A stretch of 64,000 bases of DNA from Bin87 sp965116565 (GTDB lineage: Bacteria; Chloroflexota; Dehalococcoidia; Lucifugimonadales; UBA3495), in the NCBI GenBank assembly GCA_965116565.1, contig OZ220699.1, forward strand, positions 2,976,001-3,040,000, in the 5' to 3' direction. The notes under the pieces were generated by a model. That model had not been told where the DNA came from, made no database searches, and saw only the letters and a list, made by a program, of their open reading frames with translations. The position numbers and the translations under genes were made by a program. Below, in pieces: positions 14,202 through 24,146 of this stretch. Position 1 is the first letter of the stretch; each line of letters opens with the position of its first letter.

Positions 14202-15998
14202 ATGACTACTCCGATCAGCAACGACGACATCGTCACCCTGTTCAACAATATGGCCGCCATGTTGGAGATCAAGGGCGATTCGGTATTTAAGATCCGCGCC
14301 TACCAGCGAGCGGCCAACACCATCGACCAGCTACCCTGGTCACTGGCCACCGCCGCGGCCAGCGGCGAAGACCTGCGCAAGATCCCGGGAATCGGGAAGG
14401 CGATCAGCGAGAAGGTGCAGGAATACGTCGCCACGGGACACGTCGCAGCATACGATCGGTTGGCGGAAGAACTGCCGCCCGATGTGCTCGAACTCCTCGA
14501 AGTGCCCGGCATGGGTCCAAAGACCGTAAAGGCCGCCGTGGAGGAGCTAGGCATCTCATCCGTAGCCGAACTGGAACAAGCCGCCCTTGATGGCAGGCTC
14601 GCGCAACTGCCGCGCATGGGCAAGCGCTCCGCGGAGAACATCCTGCGCCACATCCACGCCCAGCGCATGCGCTCCGATCGCACGCCGCTGGGTATCGCGT
14701 CGGAAACCTGCGCCGCCGTCACCGAGCAGCTATTCGAGGCCTGCCCTGGCCTTGTGAGCATCACCCCGGCCGGGTCCCTGCGACGGTGGGAGGAGACTAT
14801 CGGCGACCTGGACCTCATCGCGGTTTCGGACAATCCCGCCGAAACCGGGCCGGCCTTGGCCGCGCTGTCATCCGTTCGGGAAACCCTCGTGCAGGGCGAC
14901 GCCAAGACCTCGGTGGTGGTCGACCCCGGCATTCAGATCGACCTTCGCATCGGCGAGCCGGACGCGCTGGGCGCCATGCTCCAGTATTTCACCGGCAGCC
15001 AGCAGCACAACATACGGCTGCGCGACTACGCTAACCGCCAGGGCCTCTCCTTGAACGAGTACGGCATAACCATGGCCGAAAGCGGCGACACCGAAAAGTT
15101 CCCCGACGAGGAATCGTTCTACGCCCGGCTCGGGTTGCCCTGGATCGCCCCGGAACTCCGCCGCGGCGCGGATGAACTGGACGCCGCCCGCTCCGGCAAT
15201 CTGCCCAACCTCCTCACCGTCAATGATCTCCGCGGCGATCTCCACCTGCACAGCGACTGGAGCGACGGCAAGTTCCCGCTGGAGGAGATGGTCGCCGCCG
15301 TTGCCGCCATGGGCTACGAATACATGGCCCTCACCGACCATTCCCAGGGCCTCGGCGTCGCCAACGGCCTCACGCCCGACCGCCTCGCTCGCCAGGTCGA
15401 AATCCTGAAGGGTTTGCAGGACCGCTACGACATGGTGATCCTCTGCGGGTCTGAGGTCGACATCCGCGCGGACGGCGCGATGGATTTCCCCGACGATGTG
15501 CTGGGCATGCTGGACTGGGTGATCGCGTCGGTGCACAACGCCATGAGCCAGGACCGGGACACCATGACACGGCGGATCGCCAGCGCGATGGAAAACCCGC
15601 ACGTAAGCGCCATCGGCCACGCATCTACCCGCCTGCTGGGCCGCCGTGATCCGGTCGATTTCGACATCGAGGCCCTCCTGCAAACCGCCCGCGCCACCGG
15701 CACGGCCATGGAGATCAACGCCGCACCGGAAAGGCTGGACCTCAAGGACACCCACGCCGCTCGCGCCCGTGAACTGGGGGTGCCGCTGGTGATCAACACC
15801 GACTCCCACCACACCGACAGTTTGAACAACCAGAGGTTTGGCGTGGCGGTCGCCCGTCGAGCGTGGTGTGGACCGGAGCACGTCCTCAACGCCTATCCCA
15901 CGTCCGAATTCCTCGGTTGGTTGCGAACGCCCAAGGCAGAGCGATCGGCACGGTTTGACGCTATGGTCAAAAGCGGGCAGACCGGAACCTCGGCATGA
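14202..15998 (+). CDS. polX: DNA polymerase X family protein with PHP domain
   Basis: A 598-residue bacterial PolX. The order is: N-terminal 8-kDa-like helix-hairpin-helix units (KIPGIGKAISEKVQEY and EVPGMGPKTVKAAVEE), a nucleotidyltransferase palm with metal Asp pair (GSLRRWEETIGDLDLIA, then QIDLRI), and a C-terminal PHP phosphoesterase (DLHLHSDWSDGK, LTDHSQGLGVANGL, INTDSHHTD) giving 3'-5' exonuclease or end processing. It acts in base excision or gap repair. The ATG at 14202 has AAGGTG in front. The stop overlaps the next gene's ATG. Confidence 0.93.
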   Translation: MTTPISNDDIVTLFNNMAAMLEIKGDSVFKIRAYQRAANTIDQLPWSLATAAASGEDLRKIPGIGKAISEKVQEYVATGHVAAYDRLAEELPPDVLELLEVPGMGPKTVKAAVEELGISSVAELEQAALDGRLAQLPRMGKRSAENILRHIHAQRMRSDRTPLGIASETCAAVTEQLFEACPGLVSITPAGSLRRWEETIGDLDLIAVSDNPAETGPALAALSSVRETLVQGDAKTSVVVDPGIQIDLRIGEPDALGAMLQYFTGSQQHNIRLRDYANRQGLSLNEYGITMAESGDTEKFPDEESFYARLGLPWIAPELRRGADELDAARSGNLPNLLTVNDLRGDLHLHSDWSDGKFPLEEMVAAVAAMGYEYMALTDHSQGLGVANGLTPDRLARQVEILKGLQDRYDMVILCGSEVDIRADGAMDFPDDVLGMLDWVIASVHNAMSQDRDTMTRRIASAMENPHVSAIGHASTRLLGRRDPVDFDIEALLQTARATGTAMEINAAPERLDLKDTHAARARELGVPLVINTDSHHTDSLNNQRFGVAVARRAWCGPEHVLNAYPTSEFLGWLRTPKAERSARFDAMVKSGQTGTSA

Positions 15999-16804
15999 CC
16001 ACTGCGGACATATTTGTACCCGAGTGGCTTGAGGCGGAGTTAGCCGGCGAGAGCGCCATAACCACGGCAGCCCTCGATCCATCTCATGCGGCCATAATCG
16101 CCGAGTTGCGCTACCAGGCGGGTCGTGAGGTAGCCTGGCACCTTGCATTGCTCAACGCCATGGGCCAGTGGAGCCTGACGCGCGAAACGGCCCACGGACG
16201 GGATTGGCAATACGTGATCGGCGGAGAGGCCCTGGACGGCCTCGCGTTGGCGCAGCGTCTGTGCCTGGAAATCGCCGACGTCGTGCCGCCTTACGAGTTG
16301 GAGTGCCTGTTGTTCCGCGGACGTTGGCCCGAACGCATGGGGCCGGATCGGCTGCGGGAGCTTATCGGCTCATTCCGTTACACTGCCCTGCTCAATTTCA
16401 GGTACGGCGTCGTGGTGGAGGAGGCGCTCCAACTGGTGACGGAAGAAACGATCCGGAAGCACAGATTGGCCCGTTGCTACCAGGACAGCGATCAGGTGAT
16501 CGAGGACGCATATCGCCATCTCTACGGGGACACCCAGTCCAACCTGATTGCCGAGTTCCGGCTGGCCAACGATCTGGGTTGGGAGAGCGGCGCCGCATCT
16601 ATGTCATTAACCGACTGGCAGGAATTTATCTACTGGCTGTTCAAGCGGCGCGTGCGAAAATGGCATCCGGCCAGGGTCGCCAGCGATACCCGACGCGGGC
16701 TGGAGCGACTCCGCGAATTGCACGAGATGGGCGACGAGGGAAGTCACCTCCATTTCCCCGGCGAGGACTTTAACCCACCGCTGGTGCTGACGGGCCGGGC
16801 GTAA
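15995..16804 (+). CDS. conserved hypothetical protein coupled to polX
   Basis: A 269-residue, mostly helical, soluble protein. The ATG overlaps the polX TGA (ATGA), so the two are co-translated. Notable blocks are ELRYQAGREVAWHLALLNAM, YELECLLFRGRWPERMGP and SLTDWQEFIYWLFKRRVRKW. No nuclease or ligase motif is obvious. A link to DNA repair is suggested only by the overlap. It ends before a strong bidirectional hairpin. Confidence 0.65.
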   Translation: MTTADIFVPEWLEAELAGESAITTAALDPSHAAIIAELRYQAGREVAWHLALLNAMGQWSLTRETAHGRDWQYVIGGEALDGLALAQRLCLEIADVVPPYELECLLFRGRWPERMGPDRLRELIGSFRYTALLNFRYGVVVEEALQLVTEETIRKHRLARCYQDSDQVIEDAYRHLYGDTQSNLIAEFRLANDLGWESGAASMSLTDWQEFIYWLFKRRVRKWHPARVASDTRRGLERLRELHEMGDEGSHLHFPGEDFNPPLVLTGRA

Positions 16805-16830
16805 CCGGAGTCTTGCGGGCGCCAAAGCAT

Positions 16831-16856
16831 CGGGGGCGACCTTTCAGTCGCCCCCG
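16831..16856. terminator. bidirectional hairpin between convergent genes
   Basis: CGGGGGCGAC and GTCGCCCCCG form a 10-bp perfect stem with a CTTTCA loop, between the + strand unknown gene (ends 16804) and the - strand S1 gene (ends 16884). The U-tract is weak. Confidence 0.75.
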
Positions 16857-16883
16857 ATTCATCAGTCAGTTTCCGCGCTCTCC

Positions 16884-17978
16884 CTAGAGGCCATACACCC
16901 GGCGGTAGCTCAGGCTCATGCGCTTCCGCTCGGTGTCGATGCTCAGGATCTGCACCTTGATCTGCTGACCCTGATACACGATCTCCTTCGGGTGTTCCAT
17001 CCGGCGTGCGGAGAGCTCGGAGATGTGCACCAGGCCCTCAACCCAGTCCTCCAGCTTCACGAAAGCGCCGAAGTCCATCAGCCGCGTGACGGTTCCATCC
17101 ACGATGTCGCCGACGTGGTAACGCTCGGGCACTGAATCCCAGGGCTCGGGCTGTGTTCGCTTCAGGCTCAGGGAAATCTTGCTGTTCTCCCGGTCAACCC
17201 GCAGCACCTTCAGGGTCAGGTCGTCGCCGATGCTGACCACCTCTTCCGGAGATTTGACCATCGCCCAGGACAGCTCGGAAATTGGCACGAGCCCTTCCGC
17301 GTCGCCCAGGTCAACGAAAGCCCCGAATCCGCGCATCGACCGCACGGTACCCTGAACGATCTGCCCTTCCTGGAGTTCTTCCAGGAGGCGCTCCTTGGCG
17401 GCGTTGCGCATTTGGCGCCAGATGCGTCGCTCGGTCAGCACCAGCTTCTCCCGCTGGGCGTCAAGCTCCAGGATGTTGAACCTGGCGTCCTCGCCGATGC
17501 GAGCGTCCAGATGCTCAACGCGTCCTTCCTTGGGCACGGGGGCCATCTGGGAGAACGGCACGAATCCGCGCACGCCGTTCCAGTCGACCACCAAACCGCC
17601 CTTGTTGTGCTGGACCACTTTGGCCCCGAGTTCGGCATCCTTTTGGTGCAGGTCGATGAGGTCTTCCCAGACCTGTTTCTCCTGGGCCTGGTCATAGGAG
17701 AACACGGCCATCCCACCCGGACCCCGGTTGTTGACGTGGATCACCATGACTCGCGTGCCCGGAGTCATCTGTTCCCGCTTTTCGTCGGTCAACGTCCTCA
17801 TCTCTTGCGGCGGGACGATGCCTTCGGTTTTGAGGCCGGCGCTGATAACCATGCCTTCCTCGTCAATGCGCACTATTTCCCCGGTCACCAGATCGCCTCT
17901 GCGGTACTCCCTCGGCGAAAACGCCGATTCGGGGAGTTCCGACATATCGGTGACTGCGTACGGGTCCTGGGCTACCAT
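16884..17978 (-). CDS. rpsA: 30S ribosomal protein S1-like, four S1 domains
   Basis: 364 residues with four S1 RNA-binding OB-fold repeats, at about 26-95 (GDLVTGEIVRIDEEGMVISA), 110-180 (GAKVVQHNKGGLVVDWNGV), 199-268 (GQIVQGTVRSMRGFGAFVDL) and 285-355 (GDIVDGTVTRLMDFGAFVKL). It is shorter than the six-domain proteobacterial S1 but usual for Gram-positive and Chloroflexota types. It anchors mRNA on the 30S subunit. AAGGAG lies upstream of the ATG, and a good sigma-A promoter lies upstream (18084-18112). Confidence 0.88.
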   Translation of the reverse strand: MVAQDPYAVTDMSELPESAFSPREYRRGDLVTGEIVRIDEEGMVISAGLKTEGIVPPQEMRTLTDEKREQMTPGTRVMVIHVNNRGPGGMAVFSYDQAQEKQVWEDLIDLHQKDAELGAKVVQHNKGGLVVDWNGVRGFVPFSQMAPVPKEGRVEHLDARIGEDARFNILELDAQREKLVLTERRIWRQMRNAAKERLLEELQEGQIVQGTVRSMRGFGAFVDLGDAEGLVPISELSWAMVKSPEEVVSIGDDLTLKVLRVDRENSKISLSLKRTQPEPWDSVPERYHVGDIVDGTVTRLMDFGAFVKLEDWVEGLVHISELSARRMEHPKEIVYQGQQIKVQILSIDTERKRMSLSYRRVYGL

Positions 17979-18083
17979 CAGTTTCGCTGCTCCTTACTCT
18001 TGCTCTGGACGAACCAGCCGATCTCCACCGAGATATCGCGTCCACTCGTCGGTAGTGCTCTTAACTTACAATTCGTCTGCCTA

Positions 18084-18112
18084 ATAATACTTATAACGGT
18101 CTCACATTGCAA
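18084..18112 (-). promoter_or_regulatory. sigma-A promoter of the S1 gene
   Basis: On the - strand, TTGCAA (18107-18112), a 17-base spacer and TATTAT (18084-18089). This lies about 110 bp upstream of the S1 start codon. Confidence 0.55.
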
Positions 18113-18295
18113 CCGCGAAAACCGCGCAGCCCCAATTCGGGAAACGCTCCGCCGGCCGTTCTTTGCAACCGCCTTCACTTATGGACAATAGAGCGACGAC
18201 GATGCTAACCTTTTTTGAGAAAATTTTAGCCAGCGCCAACCACGGCCGAATTTGTCGGCGACGTCAAGGCCCGTGGTTCATTTCGGGACGGAGCT

Positions 18296-20989
18296 ATGAC
18301 TCAACCTGCCAATGCGATTCCCCGGGCATACGACGCGGGGGCTGTTGAAGAGCGCATCTATCAAAACTGGTGGGATTCAGGTTACTTCGTACCCCGTATC
18401 GAAAATTCGCAGGAGCCGTTCTGCATAGTCATGCCCCCGCCCAACGTCACGGGCGAATTGCATCTTGGCCATGCGCTCACCGCCAGTCTCCAGGACGCCC
18501 TGACCCGATGGCACCGGATGCGCGGTGACCCCACTCTCTGGCTGCCGGGCAAGGACCACGCCGGAATCGCCACCCAGTGGGTCGTCGAGCGCGCTCTCGG
18601 CGAACAGGGCGCCAACCGCCATGACCTCGGACGCGAGGCATTCGAGGAACGCGTCTGGCAATGGGTCGAACGCTATGGCAACACCATCGATGCCCAGCAC
18701 CGGCGTCTCGGCGCTTCGTGCGACTGGTCGCGCCTCAGGTTCACCCTGGACGCCGGACCTGCCCGGGCCGTGCGCACCACCTTCGTCAACCTTTTCGAGA
18801 AGGGATTGATCTATCGCCACGAGCGCATCATCAACTGGTGCCCGCGCTGCTCCACCGCGTTGTCCGATCTCGAGGTGGACTACGAGGAACGCGACGGCAA
18901 ACTCTACTACATCCGGTATCCGATGGCGGAGAACGCCGACGACTACGTTACCGTCGCCACCACCCGGCCGGAGTCCATGCTCGGCGACACCGGCGTCGCG
19001 GTCCACCCCGACGACGAGCGCTACCAGGGCAAGATCGGACGAATGGTGACGCTGCCCCTCGTTGGGCGCCAGATCCCCGTGGTCGGCGACACCGCAATCG
19101 AAATGGAGTTCGGCACGGGCGCATTGAAAGTCACCCCCGGCCACGACGTGGTGGACTTCGAGATCGGCGAACGTCACGGTCTCCCCATCGTCAACGTCAT
19201 CGGCTTCGACGGCAACATGACCGACGAAGCTGGATCGAACTACGCAGGGATGGAACGGTTCGCCGCCCGGTCGGCGGTCGCCGCCGAACTGGAGCAACTG
19301 GGCCTCCTCGAACGCGTGGCGGACTATCACCATTCCGTGGGCCAGTGCCAGCGTTGCAGTGAGGTCGTCGAGCCGCTGATCAGCCTGCAGTGGTTCCTCA
19401 ATGTCGGCCGCCACACCGAACCCGACAGCATCGCCGGACGGGCCCATGCCGCCGTCGTCAACGGCGACATCGATATCGTGCCCGAAAGGTTCGCCCGCGT
19501 GTACCTCAACTGGCTCGAAAACATCCGCGATTGGTGCATCAGCCGGCAGTTGTGGTGGGGTCACCGCATCCCCGTTTGGTACTGCGGCGACTGCGGAGCC
19601 TACGCTGCCCACATCGAGGATCCCACGGCGTGCGCCGGTTGTGGAAGCGCAAACATTGAGCAGGAAAACGACGTGCTGGACACGTGGTTCAGCAGCGGCC
19701 TGTGGCCCCACTCCACGCTGGGCTGGCCCGACGCCCAGTCCGACGACATGGCTCATTTCTACCCCAACTCGGTCCTGGAAACAGGCTACGACATCCTGTT
19801 CTTCTGGGTCGCCCGGATGATCATGCTGGGGATGGAAAACACCGGCGACGTTCCGTTCCGCTCGGTGTACCTCCACGGCATGGTGCTGGACGCCGAAGGC
19901 CAGAAGATGAGCAAGACCCGCGGCAACACTCTCGACCCGCTGGACCTTTTGGAACAGTACGGAACCGATGCCCTGCGGTTCGCCCTCACTACCGGAACCG
20001 CCCCCGGAAACAACCTCCGCCTCAGCGCCGATAAGCTCGAATCCGCCCGCAACTTCGCCAACAAGATCTGGAACGCCGCCCGTTTCGTCATCGCGGCGGT
20101 GGAGGGCAGAAACGATCTGGACGGTTGGCACGAACCCATCGCGCCCCAACACCGTGAGGACCGCTGGATCATCGGGCGGCTGGACGCCTTGACTGTCGCC
20201 GTGAACGACTGCCTTGCCGAGTTCGAACTGGGAGAAGCTCAACAACGGCTGTACGATTTCGTCTGGAATGATTTCTGCGACTGGTACATCGAAATGGCGA
20301 AAGTGCGGTTGCGGGAGGGTGATTCCGAAGCGGCGGTGACGTTGGTGCACGTTCTGGAACGTTCTCTCCGCCTCCTGCATCCCTTCATGCCGTTCGTTAC
20401 GGAGGAGATCTGGCAGAACCTGGTGGCGCGAGTCCCTTCTCCGGCCTCTGGCTTGCCTCCCTCGATCATGATCTCGGAATACCCACAAGCCGGGAATATC
20501 CGCTCCGCTCCCGATGCCGAGTCGGAGATGGACGTGGTAATGCAGACCATCCGGGCCGTCCGCAACATGCGGGCCCAGTTGCGAATCCCTGCCGGTCAGA
20601 AGTTGGAGGCCGCCATTGAAACCAACGGCATGCAAGGCGTCGTAGAACAGGAAAGCTCCGCCATCAGTGTCCTGGCCCGGGTGGAACCATTGAACATTCT
20701 GGCCGGCGACGCGTCCGAAAGTGCAGGAGGCGTCAGCCTGGTGGTGAATCCGCTGGTGATACGCTTGCCGCTTACCGGCATTGTCGATCTGGACGCCGAG
20801 TCCCAGAGGCTCGGTCAGGAACTTGAGGAGACGCAACGCAACGAGGCCCGAGTGCAGCAATTGCTCTCCAACGACAATTTCGTGTCGAAAGCCCGCCCCG
20901 ACGTTGTCGAAAAAGAACGCGACCGCCTGCAGACCCTGTCTGAACAGCGGCAGCGCATCGAGGAAATCATCGCCCAGCTATCCGCTTGA
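18296..20989 (+). CDS. valS: valyl-tRNA synthetase
   Basis: Charges tRNA-Val. 897 residues, a normal length. Visible: the class I HIGH motif region PPPNVTGELHLGHALTAS near residue 44, the CP1 editing insertion (VATTRPESMLGDTGVAV and FGTGALKVTPGHDVVDFEI), zinc-type Cys pairs (WYCGDCG, CAGCGS), the KMSKS-type loop EGQKMSKTRGNTLDPLD near residue 537, the anticodon-binding domain and a C-terminal coiled coil (RLGQELEETQRNEARVQQLL). GGAG precedes the ATG. Unlike the ilv operon, no T-box motif is seen in its roughly 320-bp leader. Confidence 0.96.
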   Translation: MTQPANAIPRAYDAGAVEERIYQNWWDSGYFVPRIENSQEPFCIVMPPPNVTGELHLGHALTASLQDALTRWHRMRGDPTLWLPGKDHAGIATQWVVERALGEQGANRHDLGREAFEERVWQWVERYGNTIDAQHRRLGASCDWSRLRFTLDAGPARAVRTTFVNLFEKGLIYRHERIINWCPRCSTALSDLEVDYEERDGKLYYIRYPMAENADDYVTVATTRPESMLGDTGVAVHPDDERYQGKIGRMVTLPLVGRQIPVVGDTAIEMEFGTGALKVTPGHDVVDFEIGERHGLPIVNVIGFDGNMTDEAGSNYAGMERFAARSAVAAELEQLGLLERVADYHHSVGQCQRCSEVVEPLISLQWFLNVGRHTEPDSIAGRAHAAVVNGDIDIVPERFARVYLNWLENIRDWCISRQLWWGHRIPVWYCGDCGAYAAHIEDPTACAGCGSANIEQENDVLDTWFSSGLWPHSTLGWPDAQSDDMAHFYPNSVLETGYDILFFWVARMIMLGMENTGDVPFRSVYLHGMVLDAEGQKMSKTRGNTLDPLDLLEQYGTDALRFALTTGTAPGNNLRLSADKLESARNFANKIWNAARFVIAAVEGRNDLDGWHEPIAPQHREDRWIIGRLDALTVAVNDCLAEFELGEAQQRLYDFVWNDFCDWYIEMAKVRLREGDSEAAVTLVHVLERSLRLLHPFMPFVTEEIWQNLVARVPSPASGLPPSIMISEYPQAGNIRSAPDAESEMDVVMQTIRAVRNMRAQLRIPAGQKLEAAIETNGMQGVVEQESSAISVLARVEPLNILAGDASESAGGVSLVVNPLVIRLPLTGIVDLDAESQRLGQELEETQRNEARVQQLLSNDNFVSKARPDVVEKERDRLQTLSEQRQRIEEIIAQLSA

Positions 20990-21093
20990 CCCAAGATTGC
21001 CATAATCTGCACATCGGATACCGAGCACTCCGGGCAAACTTTTGGCAATGTCTTATACCGTAAACAATTGTTGCCACTAACAGGAGCCCGTAG

Positions 21094-21723
21094 ATGAGAC
21101 GTTTGATTATCCGACTTGTTTTTCTAGGTCTGACCGTCGGTTTGTTGCTCGGCGCCATTGTCGGTTGTTTTGGCGGAGACGACCCTGAACCTGAAGCGAC
21201 GGCAGACATCCAGGCCACCATCGACGCCGCGGTCAAAGCCGCTACACCTACGGAAACTCCTACGCCCGAACCTACCGCTACACCCGAACCGACCGAGCCT
21301 CCCACTCCTGACATCGCGGCCACCGTCGCCGCCGCCATTGCGCTTGCCCAACCTACGGCCGCGCCGCAACCGACTGCTGCGCCGACTCCTGAACCTACCG
21401 CTACCCCAGCGCCGACCAACACCCCGGTGCCCACACTCACGCCCACTCCGCTGCCGGAGCAGTCCAGCGGCCCGCCGTGCATCATCGCCGGAATGGTCAG
21501 GATCAATAACTCCCCTGCCCCCGCCGGATTCCCCGTGATCGCTCGCAGTCAGACTGGCGATGTGGAAGTGGAGACAACGACAGACGAAAACGGAAGGTAC
21601 ATACTGCAGATTACTCATTTCGACATGGTGTTCGACCTGTTCGTGGCCGGCAACGATACCAATCAGGACACTCCGGAAACGTCCCGCGGGTGCCGCGAAA
21701 TCAAAAATCTGAACGTTGGATAG
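21094..21723 (+). CDS. lipoprotein with Pro/Thr linker and regulatory-like beta domain
   Basis: 209 residues. The N-terminus is a lipoprotein signal: basic MRRLIIRL, a hydrophobic core, and the lipobox IVGC with Cys near residue 25. Residues about 50-130 are Pro/Thr/Glu repeats (TPTETPTPEPTATPEPTEPP and similar), a surface spacer. The C-terminal 75 residues (AGMVRINNSPAPAGFPVIAR, TTTDENGRYILQI) resemble a carboxypeptidase-regulatory-like beta-sandwich. It is probably a cell-surface anchored protein of unknown role. Only 14 bp separate it from aroE. Confidence 0.7.
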   Translation: MRRLIIRLVFLGLTVGLLLGAIVGCFGGDDPEPEATADIQATIDAAVKAATPTETPTPEPTATPEPTEPPTPDIAATVAAAIALAQPTAAPQPTAAPTPEPTATPAPTNTPVPTLTPTPLPEQSSGPPCIIAGMVRINNSPAPAGFPVIARSQTGDVEVETTTDENGRYILQITHFDMVFDLFVAGNDTNQDTPETSRGCREIKNLNVG

Positions 21724-21737
21724 CGGCCCCCTTTAGC

Positions 21738-22607
21738 ATGACCATCAGCACCGCCTTCGGCATCATCGGCTACCCCATCGGCCACTCGATTTCCCCGAGA
21801 TTCCAGCAGGCGGCGCTGGACAGCCTGACCATCGGCGCAGAATACCGGGCCTATGAGGTCGACCCGGATGGCGTGGGTCCCTTCGTGGCGTCCCTCCGCG
21901 CCGATGCGGTCACCGGCATCAACGTCACCGTTCCCCACAAGGAAGCGGTGATGCCGTTCCTGGACGAGATCGACGAGTGGGCCGCCGAAGCCGGCGCAGT
22001 CAACACCATCGTAAACCGCTCCGGCCACCTCACCGGCTACAACACCGACGGCTACGGGTTCCTGCGAGCCTTGAGGGAGTCCGGCAACTTCGATCCCGCC
22101 GGCAAATCGGCTCTGATCCTGGGCGCCGGAGGCTCGGCCCGTGGGATCGTCCAGGCGCTGCTCCGTGCCGATGTCGGATCGCTGACCGTCGCCAACCGGA
22201 CGTTCGAACGAGCCCAAACCCTGGCGGATCTCGCCAACTCCCGAGGCGTGGAGTCCCGCGCAACGCCACTCCCGTCACCGCAGGCTGGCGATGCGGCGCG
22301 TTCCGCAGACCTCATCGTCAACTGCACCTCCCTGGGTATGCGCCACGGGCCCGACGAAACCGCCTCTCCTCTGGGCGCCCGGCAAATCCCGTCTGCCGCC
22401 CTGGTTTATGACCTGGTGTATAATCCCATGCTAACCCCGCTGTTGACGGCGGCCGATGAAGCTGGAGCCAAAACCTTGGGCGGCATCTCCATGCTGGTAT
22501 ACCAGGGTGCCGCATCATTCGAAATCTGGCTGGAGAGGCCGGCGCCGGTGGAAGTCATGATGGACGCCGCTCTGGCAGCCATGCGCCAACGCGAGGCCAC
22601 GGAGTGA
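21738..22607 (+). CDS. aroE: shikimate dehydrogenase
   Basis: NADP-dependent reduction of 3-dehydroshikimate to shikimate. 289 residues. Substrate site: GYPIGHSISPRFQQAAL, NVTVPHKEAV (catalytic Lys) and NTDGYGFLRAL. The Rossmann glycine loop is LILGAGGSARGIV followed by VANRTFERA, and the C-terminal GISMLVYQGAASFEIW is diagnostic. The ATG at 21738 is chosen because the domain starts directly (FGIIGYPIGHS); the frame is open further upstream. The aroC gene follows after 81 bp, so the two aromatic pathway steps are probably co-transcribed. Confidence 0.95.
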   Translation: MTISTAFGIIGYPIGHSISPRFQQAALDSLTIGAEYRAYEVDPDGVGPFVASLRADAVTGINVTVPHKEAVMPFLDEIDEWAAEAGAVNTIVNRSGHLTGYNTDGYGFLRALRESGNFDPAGKSALILGAGGSARGIVQALLRADVGSLTVANRTFERAQTLADLANSRGVESRATPLPSPQAGDAARSADLIVNCTSLGMRHGPDETASPLGARQIPSAALVYDLVYNPMLTPLLTAADEAGAKTLGGISMLVYQGAASFEIWLERPAPVEVMMDAALAAMRQREATE

Positions 22608-22688
22608 CCCCGACTCTGCCGACGGCAGCCCATATCGCGTGAGCCACGTGCTCCGGATTGACAAGTCCCCTCAGGAGGAACGATCCCA

Positions 22689-23876
22689 ATGATAAGGTGG
22701 TTCACGGCCGGCGAGTCGCACGGACAGGGGCTGATGATAATCGTGGAAGGCGTGCCAGCCTACCTGTCCCTGGATGAGGAATATATCGCCCACCACCTTG
22801 GCCGGCGCCAGAGGGGTTACGGGCGCGGCGGTCGCCAGCAGATCGAGCGCGATCACGCCCACATTCAGACCGGCGTGCGCCATGGCTACACCCTGGGCAG
22901 CCCCATCGGCATGCTGCTCGAGAACCGCGACTGGGTCAACTGGCAGGAAGCCATGGCCGTGGAATACATCGAGAACCCGTCGCAAGAAGGGCGGAACGCT
23001 CGTGTCACCCGCATCAGGCCCGGGCACGCCGACCTCCCCGGCGCGATGAAGTACGGCTTCCACGACGTGCGCAACTCTCTGGAACGCGCATCGGCCCGGG
23101 AGACCGCCGGACGGGTGGCCGCCGGCGCCGTCGCCATGCGCTTGCTCGAAGAGTTCGGCATCGTGCTGCACAGCCACGTCATCTCCATCGGCCGCATCCA
23201 CGCCAACCCTCCGGAACACGACGCCATCGACTGGGACGCCGTCGAGGAATCGCCCGTCCACTGCGCCGACCCGGCCGCGGCTGAGAAGATGATGGCCGAG
23301 GTGGACGCCGCGCGCGACGTGGGCGATACCGTTGGCGGCACCGTCGAGATCATCGCCGAAAACGTCCCCATCGGCCTGGGCTCCCACGTTCATTGGGACC
23401 GCAAGATCGACGCCAAGGTCGCCCAGGCCCTCATGAGCATCAACGCCGTGAAGGCGGTCAGCATCGGCCCCGGCTGGGAGTTGATGGATGCGTGGGGCTC
23501 CGAGTTCCAGGACGTCATCGAACCGGTCACCGATCCCGACCGGCCCTGGCAGCGCAAGACCAACCGCGCCGGCGGAACCGAGGGCGGCATGACCAGCGGC
23601 CCTCCGCTGGTGACGCGGTTCGTCATCAAGCCCATCGCCACGCTCCACAACCCCTTGCCGTCCGTTGACCTGGACACCGGCGAACCGGTGCAGGCCCACT
23701 TCGAACGCAGCGACGTGTGCCAGGCCCCACCGGCCGGCGTGATCGGTGAAGCAATGGTCGCCCTCGTGCTGGCCGACGCCTTCATGGAAAAATTCGGCGG
23801 CGACAGCATCCCCGAGACCCGCCGGAATTTTGAGGGGTACCAGGCCACGGTTGGCCCGCGCCTGCGCTACAGCTGA
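22689..23876 (+). CDS. aroC: chorismate synthase
   Basis: Converts EPSP to chorismate using reduced FMN. 395 residues, normal length. Family signatures: FTAGESHGQGL at the start, RRQRGYGRGGRQQIE, HADLPGAMKYGFHDVRNSLE, RASARETAGRVAAGAVA and TNRAGGTEGGMTSG. GGAGG lies about 11 bases ahead of the ATG. It follows aroE. Confidence 0.96.
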   Translation: MIRWFTAGESHGQGLMIIVEGVPAYLSLDEEYIAHHLGRRQRGYGRGGRQQIERDHAHIQTGVRHGYTLGSPIGMLLENRDWVNWQEAMAVEYIENPSQEGRNARVTRIRPGHADLPGAMKYGFHDVRNSLERASARETAGRVAAGAVAMRLLEEFGIVLHSHVISIGRIHANPPEHDAIDWDAVEESPVHCADPAAAEKMMAEVDAARDVGDTVGGTVEIIAENVPIGLGSHVHWDRKIDAKVAQALMSINAVKAVSIGPGWELMDAWGSEFQDVIEPVTDPDRPWQRKTNRAGGTEGGMTSGPPLVTRFVIKPIATLHNPLPSVDLDTGEPVQAHFERSDVCQAPPAGVIGEAMVALVLADAFMEKFGGDSIPETRRNFEGYQATVGPRLRYS

Positions 23877-23889
23877 GGATCACATCCAC

Positions 23890-24096
23890 ATGGTATTGAT
23901 CACGCGCTTGTGGGTTCCGGCGATCGTCGCCATCCGCAGACTTTGGACGCGCCGGCGAGACGGTCTGCAGGTGGACACCGAGTTGATGCGCCGTCGTCGC
24001 GAGTTGGCGCGCTCCGAGAACCAGGCGGGACACAACCTCACCGTACAGACCACCATCGACATGGCCCGTACCCAAACGTGGACGGGCGGCGGATAA
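23890..24096 (+). CDS. small hypothetical protein
   Basis: A 68-residue frame starting 13 bp after the aroC stop. The N-terminal MVLITRLWVPAIVAIRRLW is amphipathic or weakly membrane-seeking, and the rest is basic and charged. There is no family and no clear ribosome site. It could be a chance frame in the 270 bp between aroC and the SDR gene. Confidence 0.3.
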   Translation: MVLITRLWVPAIVAIRRLWTRRRDGLQVDTELMRRRRELARSENQAGHNLTVQTTIDMARTQTWTGGG

Positions 24097-24146
24097 GAAC
24101 TCCGACCTACTCATTCCACCAGCAGCGCCGCCGATAGGCGGTCATC

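Noticed and set aside
18113..18295. T-box or other riboswitch ahead of valS
   Set aside because: No AGGGTGGNACCGCG motif and no terminator-antiterminator pair visible.
18377..20860. 827-codon - strand frame inside valS
   Set aside because: It lies entirely antisense to valS and has shadow-like composition; ValS motifs are complete.
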